Source: Oscillospiraceae bacterium (lineage in GTDB: Bacteria; Bacillota; Clostridia; Oscillospirales; CAG-272). From it: DNA of 40,170 nucleotides. Positions 14,854-23,289 of the stretch are shown piece after piece; positions within the stretch are counted from its first letter, which is position 1, and each line of letters starts with the position of its first letter. The translations under genes and the position numbers were made by a program. Location: the NCBI GenBank assembly GCA_015064505.1, contig SVSB01000027.1:1-40170 (forward strand), in the 5' to 3' direction. A model generated the notes under the pieces. The model ran no database searches. It was given only the letters and a program-made list of their open reading frames with translations, and was not told the DNA's origin.

Positions 14854-15972
14854 TTAACCGTTCTTACCGTCAGTGGTGTTGAGCACATAGATATTATAGC
14901 CTGCGGAGCGGAAAAGGGAGATGGTTTCCGCCAGCTGATCGCTTACGTAGGTGCAGATAAAATAGAAATCGATCCCTCTGGGGGATTTTGGGAGCGCCGC
15001 CTTGATAAGAGCGTCAAAGGAATAGGAGCGCTGGGAGTAGTAAGACATCTCCGCAAAGCATTCAAGTATCTCTTTGTTCTGGGCGGCTCCGCTTCCGCAG
15101 GGCACGACGGTGCTTTGATTGTTTTTGGTTGGGGAGTTGGTGGCAAAGCCCACTCTGCCGCCGCATTCCACCGTTCTGCAGAAAAGATAGCAGGCGGCGT
15201 CAAGGGCGCTTTCGTATACCTCCTTGCTCTCCTCGGGGGAAAAGCCGTTTTCGCTGTAGGAAACGCTGTCAAGGAGTATCATGGTGTCGTAATTACGGGA
15301 GCTTTCGTATTCGTTTGTCATCAGGGTGCGCACTCCGTTCACAAAGGAGTGTGCGCTTGCCTTGAAGTTGATGCTGCGCAGGGCGTCCCCGGGGCGGTAT
15401 TCCCTTATGCCCGCAAAGCAGAAGGGATCCTCCGGTATACGGCGGCGGGAGATTATTTCTCCTGCTCTGTAGATATCGGAGTCCATATCAAAATTCAGCC
15501 TCGAGCAATCGGGGTAGACGTGTATCTCCGCGCTGCATTCAAGCTCGTAGTAGGTCTTGCGGTAAACTACCGCGGCGTTCTCTATTTTGTAATATCCGCG
15601 GTTATCGGAATAAACCGTGTGCACCTTTTTTACGGTGGAGCGGGGAAGCAGATGGAAAACGCTTGCCTTTTTGCTGTAAGAGGAGCAGTAAACACCGTCA
15701 ACGGTCAGCCCCTCGGGCATAAAAAACTCGTAGTTCACAAAAAACAGCGGCACGAGGGTGGGATTGGTTACCGTTTCGGTAAGGGTAAACTCCTCCCCCG
15801 CAAAGGCTCCGTCGCTTGAAAAGGCGCGCTCGTAAAGGCAGTGGCCTATGTACTTGGTCTTTACCGCCACGTACCAAAGCCGCAGGCAAACGGCGCAGGC
15901 GGCAATAATAAGCAGCGCAAGGGCCCACGGAGTCGTGAACAGCCAAGTGAAAAATAAAATTACGTATTGCAT
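14854..15972 (-). CDS. DUF58 domain protein (MoxR-associated), copy A
   Basis: A 372-residue membrane-anchored protein. An N-terminal hydrophobic stretch is followed by an extracytoplasmic-type beta domain and then the DUF58 region with the signature YRPGDALRSINFKASA, followed by a VWA-like portion with a loosely kept metal-site start (MILLDSVSYS). DUF58 proteins are regular partners of MoxR AAA ATPases and are thought to work in assembly or activation of envelope-linked complexes. I start at the ATG at 15972 (GGGGTG upstream). A 200-bp repeat cluster separates it from moxR upstream. Confidence 0.85.
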   Translation of the reverse strand: MQYVILFFTWLFTTPWALALLIIAACAVCLRLWYVAVKTKYIGHCLYERAFSSDGAFAGEEFTLTETVTNPTLVPLFFVNYEFFMPEGLTVDGVYCSSYSKKASVFHLLPRSTVKKVHTVYSDNRGYYKIENAAVVYRKTYYELECSAEIHVYPDCSRLNFDMDSDIYRAGEIISRRRIPEDPFCFAGIREYRPGDALRSINFKASAHSFVNGVRTLMTNEYESSRNYDTMILLDSVSYSENGFSPEESKEVYESALDAACYLFCRTVECGGRVGFATNSPTKNNQSTVVPCGSGAAQNKEILECFAEMSYYSQRSYSFDALIKAALPKSPRGIDFYFICTYVSDQLAETISLFRSAGYNIYVLNTTDGKNG

Positions 15973-15980
15973 AATACACC

Positions 15981-16160
15981 CCAATCGTAGGGGAGGGGCT
16001 TGCTCCTCCCGCGATGCGGAAATGAATAATGAATAATGAATAATTAAGGTTGAAAACCGGTTTGGCGGTTTTCTTTCTTTTATCCACGGGCGAACACAGT
16101 TCGCCCCTACAATCGGACGACCGGTGGTCGCCCCTACAATCTTTTATATAAGGACGAACA
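15981..16160. repeat. Composite palindromic repeat cluster inside the moxR-DUF58 operon
   Basis: Fills the 203-bp gap between moxR-A and the DUF58 gene. From left: a GTAGGGGAGGGG..CTCCTCCCG palindrome, a GAATAAT tract (about 16020-16043), a GAAAACCG/CGGTTTTC hairpin, a GGGCGAAC..GTTCGCCC palindrome ending in CCTACA, then a CGGACGACC..GGTCGCCCC unit. The same modules in the same order recur at 37785-38059 between yhiN and cmk. No gene seen. Confidence 0.8.
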
Positions 16161-16175
16161 CAGCTCGTCCATACG

Positions 16176-17135
16176 TTATCTGCGGGAAAAATCGATCTGC
16201 TCCGTGGGCACGGGGGTGGTTTCAAGCAGCTTTTCAATAAAGGTCTTACCCTTGTTTTTATCCGTTCCGAAGCTGTTGCGGAAGATTATTCTGTGGGCAA
16301 GCACGGGGCAGGCGGCGTCCTTCACGTCGTCGGGGATAACGTGGTCGCGGCCTCTTATTGCCGCATAGCCTCTTGCAACGTAGAGCAGGTGTATAAGGGC
16401 ACGGGGGCTGGCTCCCAGAAGGATATCACTGCCAACGCGGGTGCTCTCGCAAAGGGTGGAGGCGTAATCAAGTATATCGTCGCAAACGTAAATATCCTCA
16501 AGCTCGCGGCTTGCGGCAAGGACGGTCTCCTTGTCCACGGTTTTCAGCGCGGGGGCGGCGGCGCCGTTCAGCTTGCGGCGCAGTATCTCCACGTTCTCGC
16601 CGTGGGTGGGATAGCCCATATCCGTTTTGATAAGAAAACGGTCAAGCTGTGCCTCGGGCAGCTCAAAGGTACCCTTGGTCTCAAGGGGATTTTGTGTGGC
16701 AATTACCATAAAGGGAGAGGGAATCTCATAGGTTCTTCCGTCCACGGATACCTGTCTTTCCTCCATGCATTCAAGAAGACCCGCCTGGGTCTTTGGCATT
16801 GCGCGGTTCACCTCGTCTGCCAGCAGAATGCCCGTAAATACGGGGCCGGGAATAAAGCGGAACTCGGAGAGCTTCATATCAAAGAAGTTAACGCCCATAA
16901 GGTCGGAGGGGAGCATATCGGGAACGCATTGCACGCGCTTGAAGTCAAGGGAGAGGGATGCGGCAAAGGTCTTTGCAAAAACTGTCTTTCCCGTGCCGGG
17001 CACGTCGTCCAAAAGAATATGACCGCCGCAGAGCAAGGAAATAACCGCAAGCTCGCAAACCCTTTCTTTTCCAACGATGACAGAGGAAAGATTCTCCGTC
17101 AGAACGGAATATACTTTTTTTACGTTATCGTTCAT
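16176..17135 (-). CDS. MoxR-family AAA+ ATPase, copy A
   Basis: A 319-residue MoxR-type AAA+ ATPase. Walker A is DVPGTGKT at about 44-51, Walker B GILLADEVNR, sensor 1 in VIATQNPLETKG, then LPEAQLDRF with an arginine finger candidate and the sensor-2 type motif GASPRALIHL. The C-terminal lid contains RDHVIPDDVKDAACPVLAHRI. MoxR proteins remodel or activate partner complexes together with DUF58/VWA proteins. Strong SD (GGAGG) and a TTGACA promoter precede it. It is the first gene of a three-gene operon. It shares the domain plan of the ATPase at 32412-33365 but is clearly diverged from it. Confidence 0.92.
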   Translation of the reverse strand: MNDNVKKVYSVLTENLSSVIVGKERVCELAVISLLCGGHILLDDVPGTGKTVFAKTFAASLSLDFKRVQCVPDMLPSDLMGVNFFDMKLSEFRFIPGPVFTGILLADEVNRAMPKTQAGLLECMEERQVSVDGRTYEIPSPFMVIATQNPLETKGTFELPEAQLDRFLIKTDMGYPTHGENVEILRRKLNGAAAPALKTVDKETVLAASRELEDIYVCDDILDYASTLCESTRVGSDILLGASPRALIHLLYVARGYAAIRGRDHVIPDDVKDAACPVLAHRIIFRNSFGTDKNKGKTFIEKLLETTPVPTEQIDFSRR

Positions 17136-17165
17136 ATTAACCTCCGATATAAAGCGTATAAAAAT

Positions 17166-17195
17166 ATTTTACCATTTCGTGCCGTACGTTGTCAA
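17166..17195 (-). promoter_or_regulatory. Promoter of moxR operon A
   Basis: Minus-strand TTGACA (17190-17195), 18-base spacer, TAAAAT (17166-17171). Confidence 0.65.
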
Positions 17196-17218
17196 TGTTT
17201 TAGAGCACTGCAGAGCAC

Positions 17219-17252
17219 AAAAAAGCGCACCGACGGTGCGGTGCGCTTTTTT
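17219..17252 (-). terminator. Terminator of the GltS-like carrier gene
   Basis: A 13-bp perfect stem (AAAAAAGCGCACC with GGTGCGCTTTTTT) and 8-base loop, T-rich on either strand. It lies 13 bp after the stop at 17265. Confidence 0.85.
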
Positions 17253-17264
17253 TCGTTATTTGCG

Positions 17265-18704
17265 TTATTCCTCGTCCCTCCAGACGGGCACGGGTTTGTT
17301 TTCGTATTTCTTTTTGAATATCCTTCTGCGGAACAGATACGCAGTGTAAGCAAGCCACAGCACGAAGAATACGCAGCAGGCGATAACGGCGTTTGTAAAG
17401 GAGCTTCCCGCGAAGCCGAGGAAAAGAAGCAGGGGCGCTATCATTACCATAGCGGGAAAGTTGGAGAGGATGTAAAGGCTGGAGGTGGGAGTTCTCAAGC
17501 CGGGGTCGATTTCCTTCATAAGTATCATACCGTTTGATGCGGTGCCCGTCAAGGTGCCGAAGCTCATCAGGAAAAACTCGTGCTCAAAGCCCTTGAAGCA
17601 TTCCTTTGCAACCGTGCGGATGTAAATATAAGTAATGATGGAGCCAACGATGCTTAAGATAACGATGGGGAGGATGTAGTTCTTGATATCGTTTATCTCA
17701 ATGGCGGCAACGCCCGCAACTATCATCAGGTCGAAGGCAAAGCCGGATATTCTGTCCATCTGATAATTGTTTATGTATTCGCGGTTCATAAGGCTGTTTT
17801 TTCTTAAGCGCTTGACAACGAGCTTTATAAGCATTGCGGCAAGGGATGCCCACAAAAAGTTAAAGCCCCAGGCAATGCTGTTCGTAAAGGCGGAAAGCTT
17901 GCCGAGAAGGAACATAAAGCCAAATGAGAGGGCGTACGCAAGGGCAACGAAGCCTGCCTGGATTGTGAATTTATCCACGGATTCATTATCGGGGATCTCG
18001 TTATGCCCGTTGCCGTTATCGGCTTTGGTAACGTTTGCACAGCCCTGACTGCGGACGTAAAGACCGCCGCGCTTCTTATGGATATTTATGTAGAGCACGC
18101 CGAAAACGGAAGCAACCACGAAACCGATGGAAGCAAGGGAAAGTCCGAAGCTTCCGTTGCCCGCAAACTGCGCCGCCTCGGTATTGGTGAAGTTAATATC
18201 CCAGCTGAGGGCGTTGCCGGGGCCCTGTCCGTATGCAAGAGGAAGTATCAGACCGCATACGTAGGATATTATCTTATTGCCGTTTTTGGTCAGCAGGAAG
18301 AGGACGATTGTTATGCCGAGACCCACGAATGCCTGCAGCATATAGGAGCCGCCCTGAAGCGCTCCGAATTCCACGACCTGCGTTTTGTTTGTCTTGTGGG
18401 AGCTTTTTTCCGTCTTAAGGGTCATGGATGCAAAGCCGATGGCAAGGCAATGGTAGGTAATTACCTGCATAAGCCTGTTGTCAACGAGGATGAAACCGCA
18501 CTGCTTGCAGATGATATCGACCAAAAGCAGTACGCCTCCTCCAAGAAGCGCAGAGGGAATCAGACAGCTTCTGAACAAGGGGATCTTTCGCCTTAAAATA
18601 TTGCCCAGCATAAGGAAAAGCAGCAACAGTCCCAGCTGAACCGCAAAGCCCCAAACGGCATCGTAATTTGCCATGGTAAAGTCCCAGCTTGATACTTTAT
18701 CCAT
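17265..18704 (-). CDS. GltS-like sodium/glutamate symporter family protein
   Basis: A 479-residue polytopic membrane protein with about 11-12 predicted helices. It shows the two inverted re-entrant-type signatures of the ESS/GltS family: GLILPLAYGQGPGNA in the first half and SFGTLTGTASNGMILMKEIDPGLRTP in the second. These Gly/Ser/Asn-rich loops line the substrate and sodium site. A hydrophilic central loop (about 205-240) separates the halves. Glutamate is the classical substrate, but this member is longer than Escherichia coli GltS (about 400), so the substrate is uncertain. Monocistronic, with SD GGAGG and its own promoter and terminator. Confidence 0.8.
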   Translation of the reverse strand: MDKVSSWDFTMANYDAVWGFAVQLGLLLLFLMLGNILRRKIPLFRSCLIPSALLGGGVLLLVDIICKQCGFILVDNRLMQVITYHCLAIGFASMTLKTEKSSHKTNKTQVVEFGALQGGSYMLQAFVGLGITIVLFLLTKNGNKIISYVCGLILPLAYGQGPGNALSWDINFTNTEAAQFAGNGSFGLSLASIGFVVASVFGVLYINIHKKRGGLYVRSQGCANVTKADNGNGHNEIPDNESVDKFTIQAGFVALAYALSFGFMFLLGKLSAFTNSIAWGFNFLWASLAAMLIKLVVKRLRKNSLMNREYINNYQMDRISGFAFDLMIVAGVAAIEINDIKNYILPIVILSIVGSIITYIYIRTVAKECFKGFEHEFFLMSFGTLTGTASNGMILMKEIDPGLRTPTSSLYILSNFPAMVMIAPLLLFLGFAGSSFTNAVIACCVFFVLWLAYTAYLFRRRIFKKKYENKPVPVWRDEE

Positions 18705-18778
18705 ATAGATCTACCTCCGATCGCAAACGGTATTTATGCAAATTAAAGAAAACCGGTACGATAAAACACTGACACTAA

Positions 18779-18806
18779 TTTATCATAAAAAAAGGGTAGT
18801 TGTCAA
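18779..18806 (-). promoter_or_regulatory. Promoter of the GltS-like gene
   Basis: Minus-strand TTGACA (18801-18806), 16-base spacer, GATAAA (18779-18784). The 5' leader to the ATG is about 70 bases. Confidence 0.6.
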
Positions 18807-18826
18807 CTTTTTACCGTTGGGAATGC

Positions 18827-18864
18827 AAAAAGCGCGGAAAAGTGCAGTTTTACGTGGGCTTTTT
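18827..18864 (-). terminator. Possible terminator of the amidohydrolase gene
   Basis: AAAAAGC (18827-18833) pairs with GCTTTTT (18858-18864) around an imperfect inner stem, directly after the stop codon. The inner part pairs poorly, so support is modest. Confidence 0.4.
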
Positions 18865-18865
18865 A

Positions 18866-19669
18866 TTACAATCCAAGCAATCTTTTTGCGTTCTCGCCGA
18901 GAATAAGGCGGTACTCCTCATCGGTAAGGGAGAGGGCAAGGGTGCGCTCCAGCTCCTCTGCGGGATGATTATATGGGAAATCGGAGCCAAAAAGCACTCT
19001 TTCCGCTCCGTAACGGTGCACAAGCTCCCTGCAAAGCTCGGGGGATATATAAGCGGTGGTGGAGGAGCAGTCCACCATAAGATTATCAAATTTCGCAAGG
19101 CGGGTGCTTGCCTCTTCCCAAACGCTCCAGCCGCCGAAGTGCGCGCCGATGACCGTAAGATCGGGGTTCGCCTTCAGCACCTTTTCCATTCTGTTCGGGT
19201 TTGTAAAATCGTAGCGCTTGTCGCCCGTGTGTAAAAGAAGCGGCAGATGGGCGTTTGCGCATATTCTGTATATTTTGTCCATGCGGGGATCGTCCACCGC
19301 AACGCGGATAAAGTCGTTATGGATCTTAACGCCCAGAAGCCCCATCTCCATAAGGCTTTCCGCTTCTTTTTCGCTGTTTTCGGAATCGGGGTGCAAAGTG
19401 CCGAAGCCAACGAAATTCTTTGGGTATTTTCTCACCGTATCGGCAATAAAGGCGTTGATGCTATCAACCTGATGCGGTACCGTTGCCGCCGACTGAATAA
19501 GTGTCATATCAATGCCCGCCTGCTTGTTTGCCTCTATTATCTCTTCTGCGGTTCCGCCGCAGGAGGATTGGTGATCGTAAAAAACGCCGATAGCCTTTGC
19601 CGCCTTTGCCGCAATGGCGGCGGGATAGCAATGGCAGTGTGCATCTATAATAAAAAGTCCGTTTTTCAT
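18866..19669 (-). CDS. Amidohydrolase family protein (Amidohydro_2 type)
   Basis: A 267-residue TIM-barrel metal-dependent hydrolase. The N-terminal metal motif is IDAHCHCY (H-x-H). Later metal-ligand regions are LLLHTGD and GAHFGGW, and the final catalytic Asp is in LFGSDFPYNHP. This layout matches the Amidohydro_2 (PF04909) group, which includes decarboxylases and lactonases acting on small carboxylated compounds. The substrate cannot be told from sequence. SD GGAGG lies 5 bases before the ATG. Monocistronic, with its own promoter. Confidence 0.85.
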   Translation of the reverse strand: MKNGLFIIDAHCHCYPAAIAAKAAKAIGVFYDHQSSCGGTAEEIIEANKQAGIDMTLIQSAATVPHQVDSINAFIADTVRKYPKNFVGFGTLHPDSENSEKEAESLMEMGLLGVKIHNDFIRVAVDDPRMDKIYRICANAHLPLLLHTGDKRYDFTNPNRMEKVLKANPDLTVIGAHFGGWSVWEEASTRLAKFDNLMVDCSSTTAYISPELCRELVHRYGAERVLFGSDFPYNHPAEELERTLALSLTDEEYRLILGENAKRLLGL

Positions 19670-19716
19670 AATTCCTCCGTGAAAACGTGTAACAAGAATG
19701 AGGTTTACTTCACAGT

Positions 19717-19745
19717 ATTATACTACTTAAAAAACAAGATGTCAA
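19717..19745 (-). promoter_or_regulatory. Promoter of the amidohydrolase gene
   Basis: Minus-strand TTGACA (19740-19745), 17-base spacer, TATAAT (19717-19722). Confidence 0.85.
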
Positions 19746-19831
19746 ATCGTTTTCCGGGAGGCAAAAACGCGGTTTTCGTCGTATAAAGCAACAAATGATA
19801 AAAGAAGGACAACAACTGCGGCTCTCGTTTG

Positions 19832-19860
19832 TTGAATTGCACTTCTACATATTGTATAAT
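19832..19860 (+). promoter_or_regulatory. Promoter of the peptide-metallophosphoesterase operon
   Basis: TTGAAT (19832-19837), 17-base spacer, TATAAT (19855-19860). Start of transcription near 19867, about 23 bases before the peptide ATG. Confidence 0.75.
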
Positions 19861-19889
19861 AAAAACAATAAAATCGTTGAGAGGTGCTT

Positions 19890-20018
19890 ATGAAAAGGAA
19901 AAAATACGTTTCCCCGCGTATTGACTTTATCAGCGTTGGCAACACCGTGCACAATCTTACCGAACAGTCCGGCTCCGGAGAGGGCTCTGCTGTCCTTGTC
20001 AGCTGGCTTTTGGGTTAA
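19890..20018 (+). CDS. 42-residue peptide of unknown function
   Basis: A small gene with a good promoter and SD (GAGAGG before the ATG). The product starts basic (MKRKKYVSPRIDFIS), continues with VGNTVHNLTEQ and a SGSGEGS turn, and ends with a hydrophobic VLVSWLLG. It has no Cys and no signal peptide. I have a recollection, not verified, of short Firmicutes and Bacteroidetes peptides with a similar K-x-Y-x-x-P-x-I/M-x-x-x-x opening. It is followed 11 bp later by a secreted phosphoesterase gene whose SD overlaps this stop (TAAGGAGG), so translation of the two is probably coupled. It could be a leader that sets translation of the large gene, or a small functional peptide. Confidence 0.65.
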   Translation: MKRKKYVSPRIDFISVGNTVHNLTEQSGSGEGSAVLVSWLLG

Positions 20019-20029
20019 GGAGGTGCGAT

Positions 20030-22912
20030 ATGAAAGGCTTTAAAAGATTATTTTGCCTCCTTTTGTGCGCTTTGACGTGCATCTCCGCTTCGCCCTTCGG
20101 CATGGGCGTTTTCGCTGTGGAGTGTGCTCATACGTATGAAAACGTAGTGGAAAACGGTGAGTTTTCCTATTACGGCTGTTCAAAATGCGGAACTGTCGTT
20201 GACACTCTGCCTGTTATTTTCTTTTCCGATAAATTGGGAGATACTGCCAATAACGGATTTACGGACGAGGCACCCGTAAAGACCATACAGGCAGCCTTTG
20301 AAAAGCTTGCGGAGTACGGAGTCGGCGGAACTGCGGTTCTTTGCGGTCAGACTTACATAAAAACCGGTCAGAGCAACCTTCCCGATGCGGGAGATACGGT
20401 AACGGTGACCTCGGTCTATAACAATGTCGATTACCGCCAGAAGAACACCGCCTGCGTTATAACCGTAAACCCCTTGTACTTCAACAGCGACGTAGTTTTT
20501 GATTACGTTGATTTTATTGCGGCATCAAAGGCGAAGAACTGGTATCTGCAGTATAACGATCTGACTGTCAACGATACCTGTGCCTTTTACGCCAACGGAG
20601 GATCTTATACCGATGCAAATCCTCCCAAGCCAAGCGGCTTAAGTAATGCCTTTGGTTTCAACGTTACCACCGGATACACCTCCGATGCAACGGCAGCAGA
20701 ATCCGGAAAAACGAAGGAACTTCAGACGGTCATAATCAACTGTAACGGCTTCAACGTTCTTGTGGGTAATAAAGTCGGCTCTACTACCTTGAATTCATTC
20801 GGCCATAAAACGGGCACCGATTCCTCCGTCACGGGACTTCCCGAGGCAAGAGTCAATATCTTCATCGGCGAGGGCGCTTCCGTGGGTTCTGTCGATCTTT
20901 CCCCTGTTAATGATCTTACCGCCAAGGTGTATTTCGCTGACGGACGCACCGCCGTATCCTATCAGCAGTATACGGGCGGCGCATTTGTGACCTCCTCCTC
21001 CATAGCCGATTACAGCAACAATATCTGCTACTTGCTTATGGATATGGAAAGCGATGGTCTTCCCGCCCCCGAGGAAACGGTCCACGTTATAGACGCGGGT
21101 AAGTTTACCACGGACACCGTAGAAAAGCGCGTTAATCCCGTGCCCTATCCCGCCCTCCGCGTTCCCTTTATTACGAGCGTGGGCTTTATAGAGAATGAGA
21201 AAGCTCCCGTTGTGGAGTTCGGTGCTCTTATGGCTACCGCAGAGAACAGTGAGTATATCGCTTATCAGTCTACCGAGGGCAATGCGGGCGGTATAGTGGG
21301 AAAGTCCGTATGCTACGATATAGACAGCAACGATTACGTCTATGCCGGCGGCGACACCCCCGTTACCTTCTACGGAGTGCTTGAGTTTGATAAGGGCGGC
21401 TACGAGGGCAAGACCTTCACCGCCGTTCCGTACGCGGTTGTAAACAGCTCCTCAGTCGGCGGAAAGTATACCCTTATCGGCGCTTCCGTTGATTTTAAGT
21501 ATAACGAGAATGCAACTGATGAGCCGGGCACCGACATCCCCGATATTGAGGACCCCGATGACGGCGAGCAGAATGACAAGACCTTCGACGAGGAAAACAT
21601 AGTTCTTTCCTTTGGCGCTATCTCCGACGTGCATATAGAAATGGGCGAAGCCGCACACAAGGCCAATTTCACCAAAGCACTCAACATCCTTCTTGATTTT
21701 GCGGAAGCGAAGGACGAGGACGGACTTGACGCCGTTGTTGTTGCGGGTGATATGATAAGCAATAACTCGAAAAATGAAGAGCATGCGCATAAAGAGATAA
21801 ACCGCTTTTCTATCATTGTTAAGGAGTTTGCAAATTCCTCCTTTGGCACCAACGTGCTTGTTACCGTAGGTAACCACGATTCGAGAAGCGAGCTTTCCAA
21901 GCTTCCCTCCCTGTACAACACCTACCTCGGTGCCGAGTACTTTGCAATGGATGTGGAAAACGATCTTGCAAAGGGCTACCGCCACGCGGTGATAAACGAC
22001 TATCATTTCATAATTGCCGAGCCGCTTGTTTCTCCTTACGGAGAGTTTGACGAGGACGTGCTCGAGTGGATCGATGAAACTCTTGCAAAGATAACCGCGG
22101 AAAACCCCGATCAGTACGTATTCTTCGTAACTCACCCCACCGTTGCAAACACCGTATACGGCAGTGAGGACGATTTCGAGCCCGGTCACAACAGATGGCG
22201 CTCCCTCAACCTCGGCCCCGTGCTTAAAAAGTATCCGCAGGTAGTTACCTTCAGCGGACACACTCATTCCCCCATATTTGATGAGCGCTGCATTATGCAG
22301 ACAGAATTTACCGCTGTAAACACCGGCTCCACCGCAAATACCGCCTTTGAGCTTGATAAATACGAAAATATGGTGGAAAACACCCTGCCCGTAATGGACA
22401 ACTCCGACGTTTCCACCGGACTTATGGTTCAGGCGGATGCAAACGGCAACGTAAAGATCACACGTATTATGTTCTCTCAGAACGCGGAGATAAAGGAAGC
22501 GTGGTATCTTGAGGCACCCAATACGGAGGGCTCTCACCTTGAAAAGTACACTCGCGACGGACGCGAGGCTGCAAACGAGGCGCCCGTTCTTACCGGCACC
22601 GTGACCGCAGAGGCGGGTGACGGCACGGTAAATATATCCTTCCCCGCAGGCACGGATGATGATTTCGTTCATCACTATACCTTCACCGTAAAGGATGCAA
22701 GCGGCGAAGAGGTAAAGAAAATTCACGCGCTTACAGATTTCTTCTGCGTTACCGATGCCTCCAAGATGCTGAAGACCTTTACGTATGATATCGCGCTCGG
22801 TAAGGGCAGCTACACCGTTGATATAAAGGCTGTTGACTGCTGGGATGCGGAAAGCGGCGTTATCTCCACCGCGTTTGAGATCGAAAACGATGCCATCGTG
22901 CCCGAGGCGTAA
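20030..22912 (+). CDS. Large secreted calcineurin-like metallophosphoesterase
   Basis: A 960-residue exported protein. A signal peptide covers about 1-30 (LFCLLLCALTCISA). Next is a C-x-H ... CSKCG motif (about 32-53), as seen in other Clostridia surface proteins. Residues about 65-350 look like a beta-rich, possibly beta-helix region (NGFTDEAPVKTIQAAFEKL). An acidic linker (DEPGTDIPDIEDPDD, about 498-520) leads to a metallophosphoesterase domain with all metal motifs: ISDVHIE, VVAGDM, VGNHDSR, VTHP and SGHTHSP. A C-terminal fibronectin-III-like domain (about 855-955) follows. No LPXTG or S-layer anchor is seen, so it is probably released or held by partners. The substrate is unknown; a nucleotide, phospholipid or phosphosugar is possible. 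Very strong SD (AAGGAGG). Confidence 0.85.
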   Translation: MKGFKRLFCLLLCALTCISASPFGMGVFAVECAHTYENVVENGEFSYYGCSKCGTVVDTLPVIFFSDKLGDTANNGFTDEAPVKTIQAAFEKLAEYGVGGTAVLCGQTYIKTGQSNLPDAGDTVTVTSVYNNVDYRQKNTACVITVNPLYFNSDVVFDYVDFIAASKAKNWYLQYNDLTVNDTCAFYANGGSYTDANPPKPSGLSNAFGFNVTTGYTSDATAAESGKTKELQTVIINCNGFNVLVGNKVGSTTLNSFGHKTGTDSSVTGLPEARVNIFIGEGASVGSVDLSPVNDLTAKVYFADGRTAVSYQQYTGGAFVTSSSIADYSNNICYLLMDMESDGLPAPEETVHVIDAGKFTTDTVEKRVNPVPYPALRVPFITSVGFIENEKAPVVEFGALMATAENSEYIAYQSTEGNAGGIVGKSVCYDIDSNDYVYAGGDTPVTFYGVLEFDKGGYEGKTFTAVPYAVVNSSSVGGKYTLIGASVDFKYNENATDEPGTDIPDIEDPDDGEQNDKTFDEENIVLSFGAISDVHIEMGEAAHKANFTKALNILLDFAEAKDEDGLDAVVVAGDMISNNSKNEEHAHKEINRFSIIVKEFANSSFGTNVLVTVGNHDSRSELSKLPSLYNTYLGAEYFAMDVENDLAKGYRHAVINDYHFIIAEPLVSPYGEFDEDVLEWIDETLAKITAENPDQYVFFVTHPTVANTVYGSEDDFEPGHNRWRSLNLGPVLKKYPQVVTFSGHTHSPIFDERCIMQTEFTAVNTGSTANTAFELDKYENMVENTLPVMDNSDVSTGLMVQADANGNVKITRIMFSQNAEIKEAWYLEAPNTEGSHLEKYTRDGREAANEAPVLTGTVTAEAGDGTVNISFPAGTDDDFVHHYTFTVKDASGEEVKKIHALTDFFCVTDASKMLKTFTYDIALGKGSYTVDIKAVDCWDAESGVISTAFEIENDAIVPEA

Positions 22913-22974
22913 GACGTTCTCAACTCTCATACAGAAATAAGCGGAATCCCCGCGAAAAAGATAAAAGAAAAGTA

Positions 22975-23028
22975 AAAAACGTGCCGAGATCCTTCGCTAC
23001 GCTCGAGGATGACAACGGCACGTTTTTT
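22975..23028 (+). terminator. Terminator of the phosphoesterase operon, with a repeat in its loop
   Basis: An AAAAACGTGCCG / CGGCACGTTTTTT stem closes a 29-base loop that itself holds a small palindrome, ATCC..GGAT, around TTCGCTACGCTCGA. The loop resembles a dispersed GATCCTTCG..GAGGATGACA repeat known to me from gut bacterial genomes. It looks as though the repeat lies within the terminator hairpin. Confidence 0.7.
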
Positions 23029-23030
23029 TA

Positions 23031-23246
23031 TTGAAATGCGGGCGGATACGGTATGCCCCTACAATGCGGACGACCTCCGGGCGCCCCCTACGATGTGGTG
23101 ACGATACGCGCCGCCCCGCAAAACGCCTCATCCTACAGCGTGGCCTTGTGGCACGCGACAGTCGGCTTTGCCGCCCCTTCTCCCACCGGAGAAGGCGAAC
23201 GGGCGGATACGGGATCCGCCCTTACAAGATGCGGGAGGACGAAAAA
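23031..23246. repeat. Composite palindromic repeat cluster
   Basis: About 215 bp without a gene. It holds units of the GCGGGCGGATACGG..TGCCCCTACA type, a CGGACGACCTCCGGGCGCCCCCTACG unit similar to those at 16100 and 37940, and a lone hairpin CCTTCTCC/CACC/GGAGAAGG (about 23187-23206) that matches hairpin 1 of the DUF559 element arms. Confidence 0.65.
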
Positions 23247-23248
23247 AA

Positions 23249-23281
23249 GGGGTGTAAAGAAACTGTGTTTCTTTACACCCC
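23249..23281 (-). terminator. Terminator of the GH127-type glycosidase gene
   Basis: A 15-bp perfect stem (GGGGTGTAAAGAAAC with its complement) and 3-base loop, with seven T after it on the minus strand. Its GTGTAAAGAAAC core is shared with the terminator at 29381-29424. Confidence 0.85.
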
Positions 23282-23289
23282 CTTAAATA

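Noticed and set aside
21452-22930. 492-codon minus-strand frame opposite the phosphoesterase
   Set aside because: The plus-strand gene has intact catalytic motifs, promoter and SD; the antisense frame has no motif or SD.
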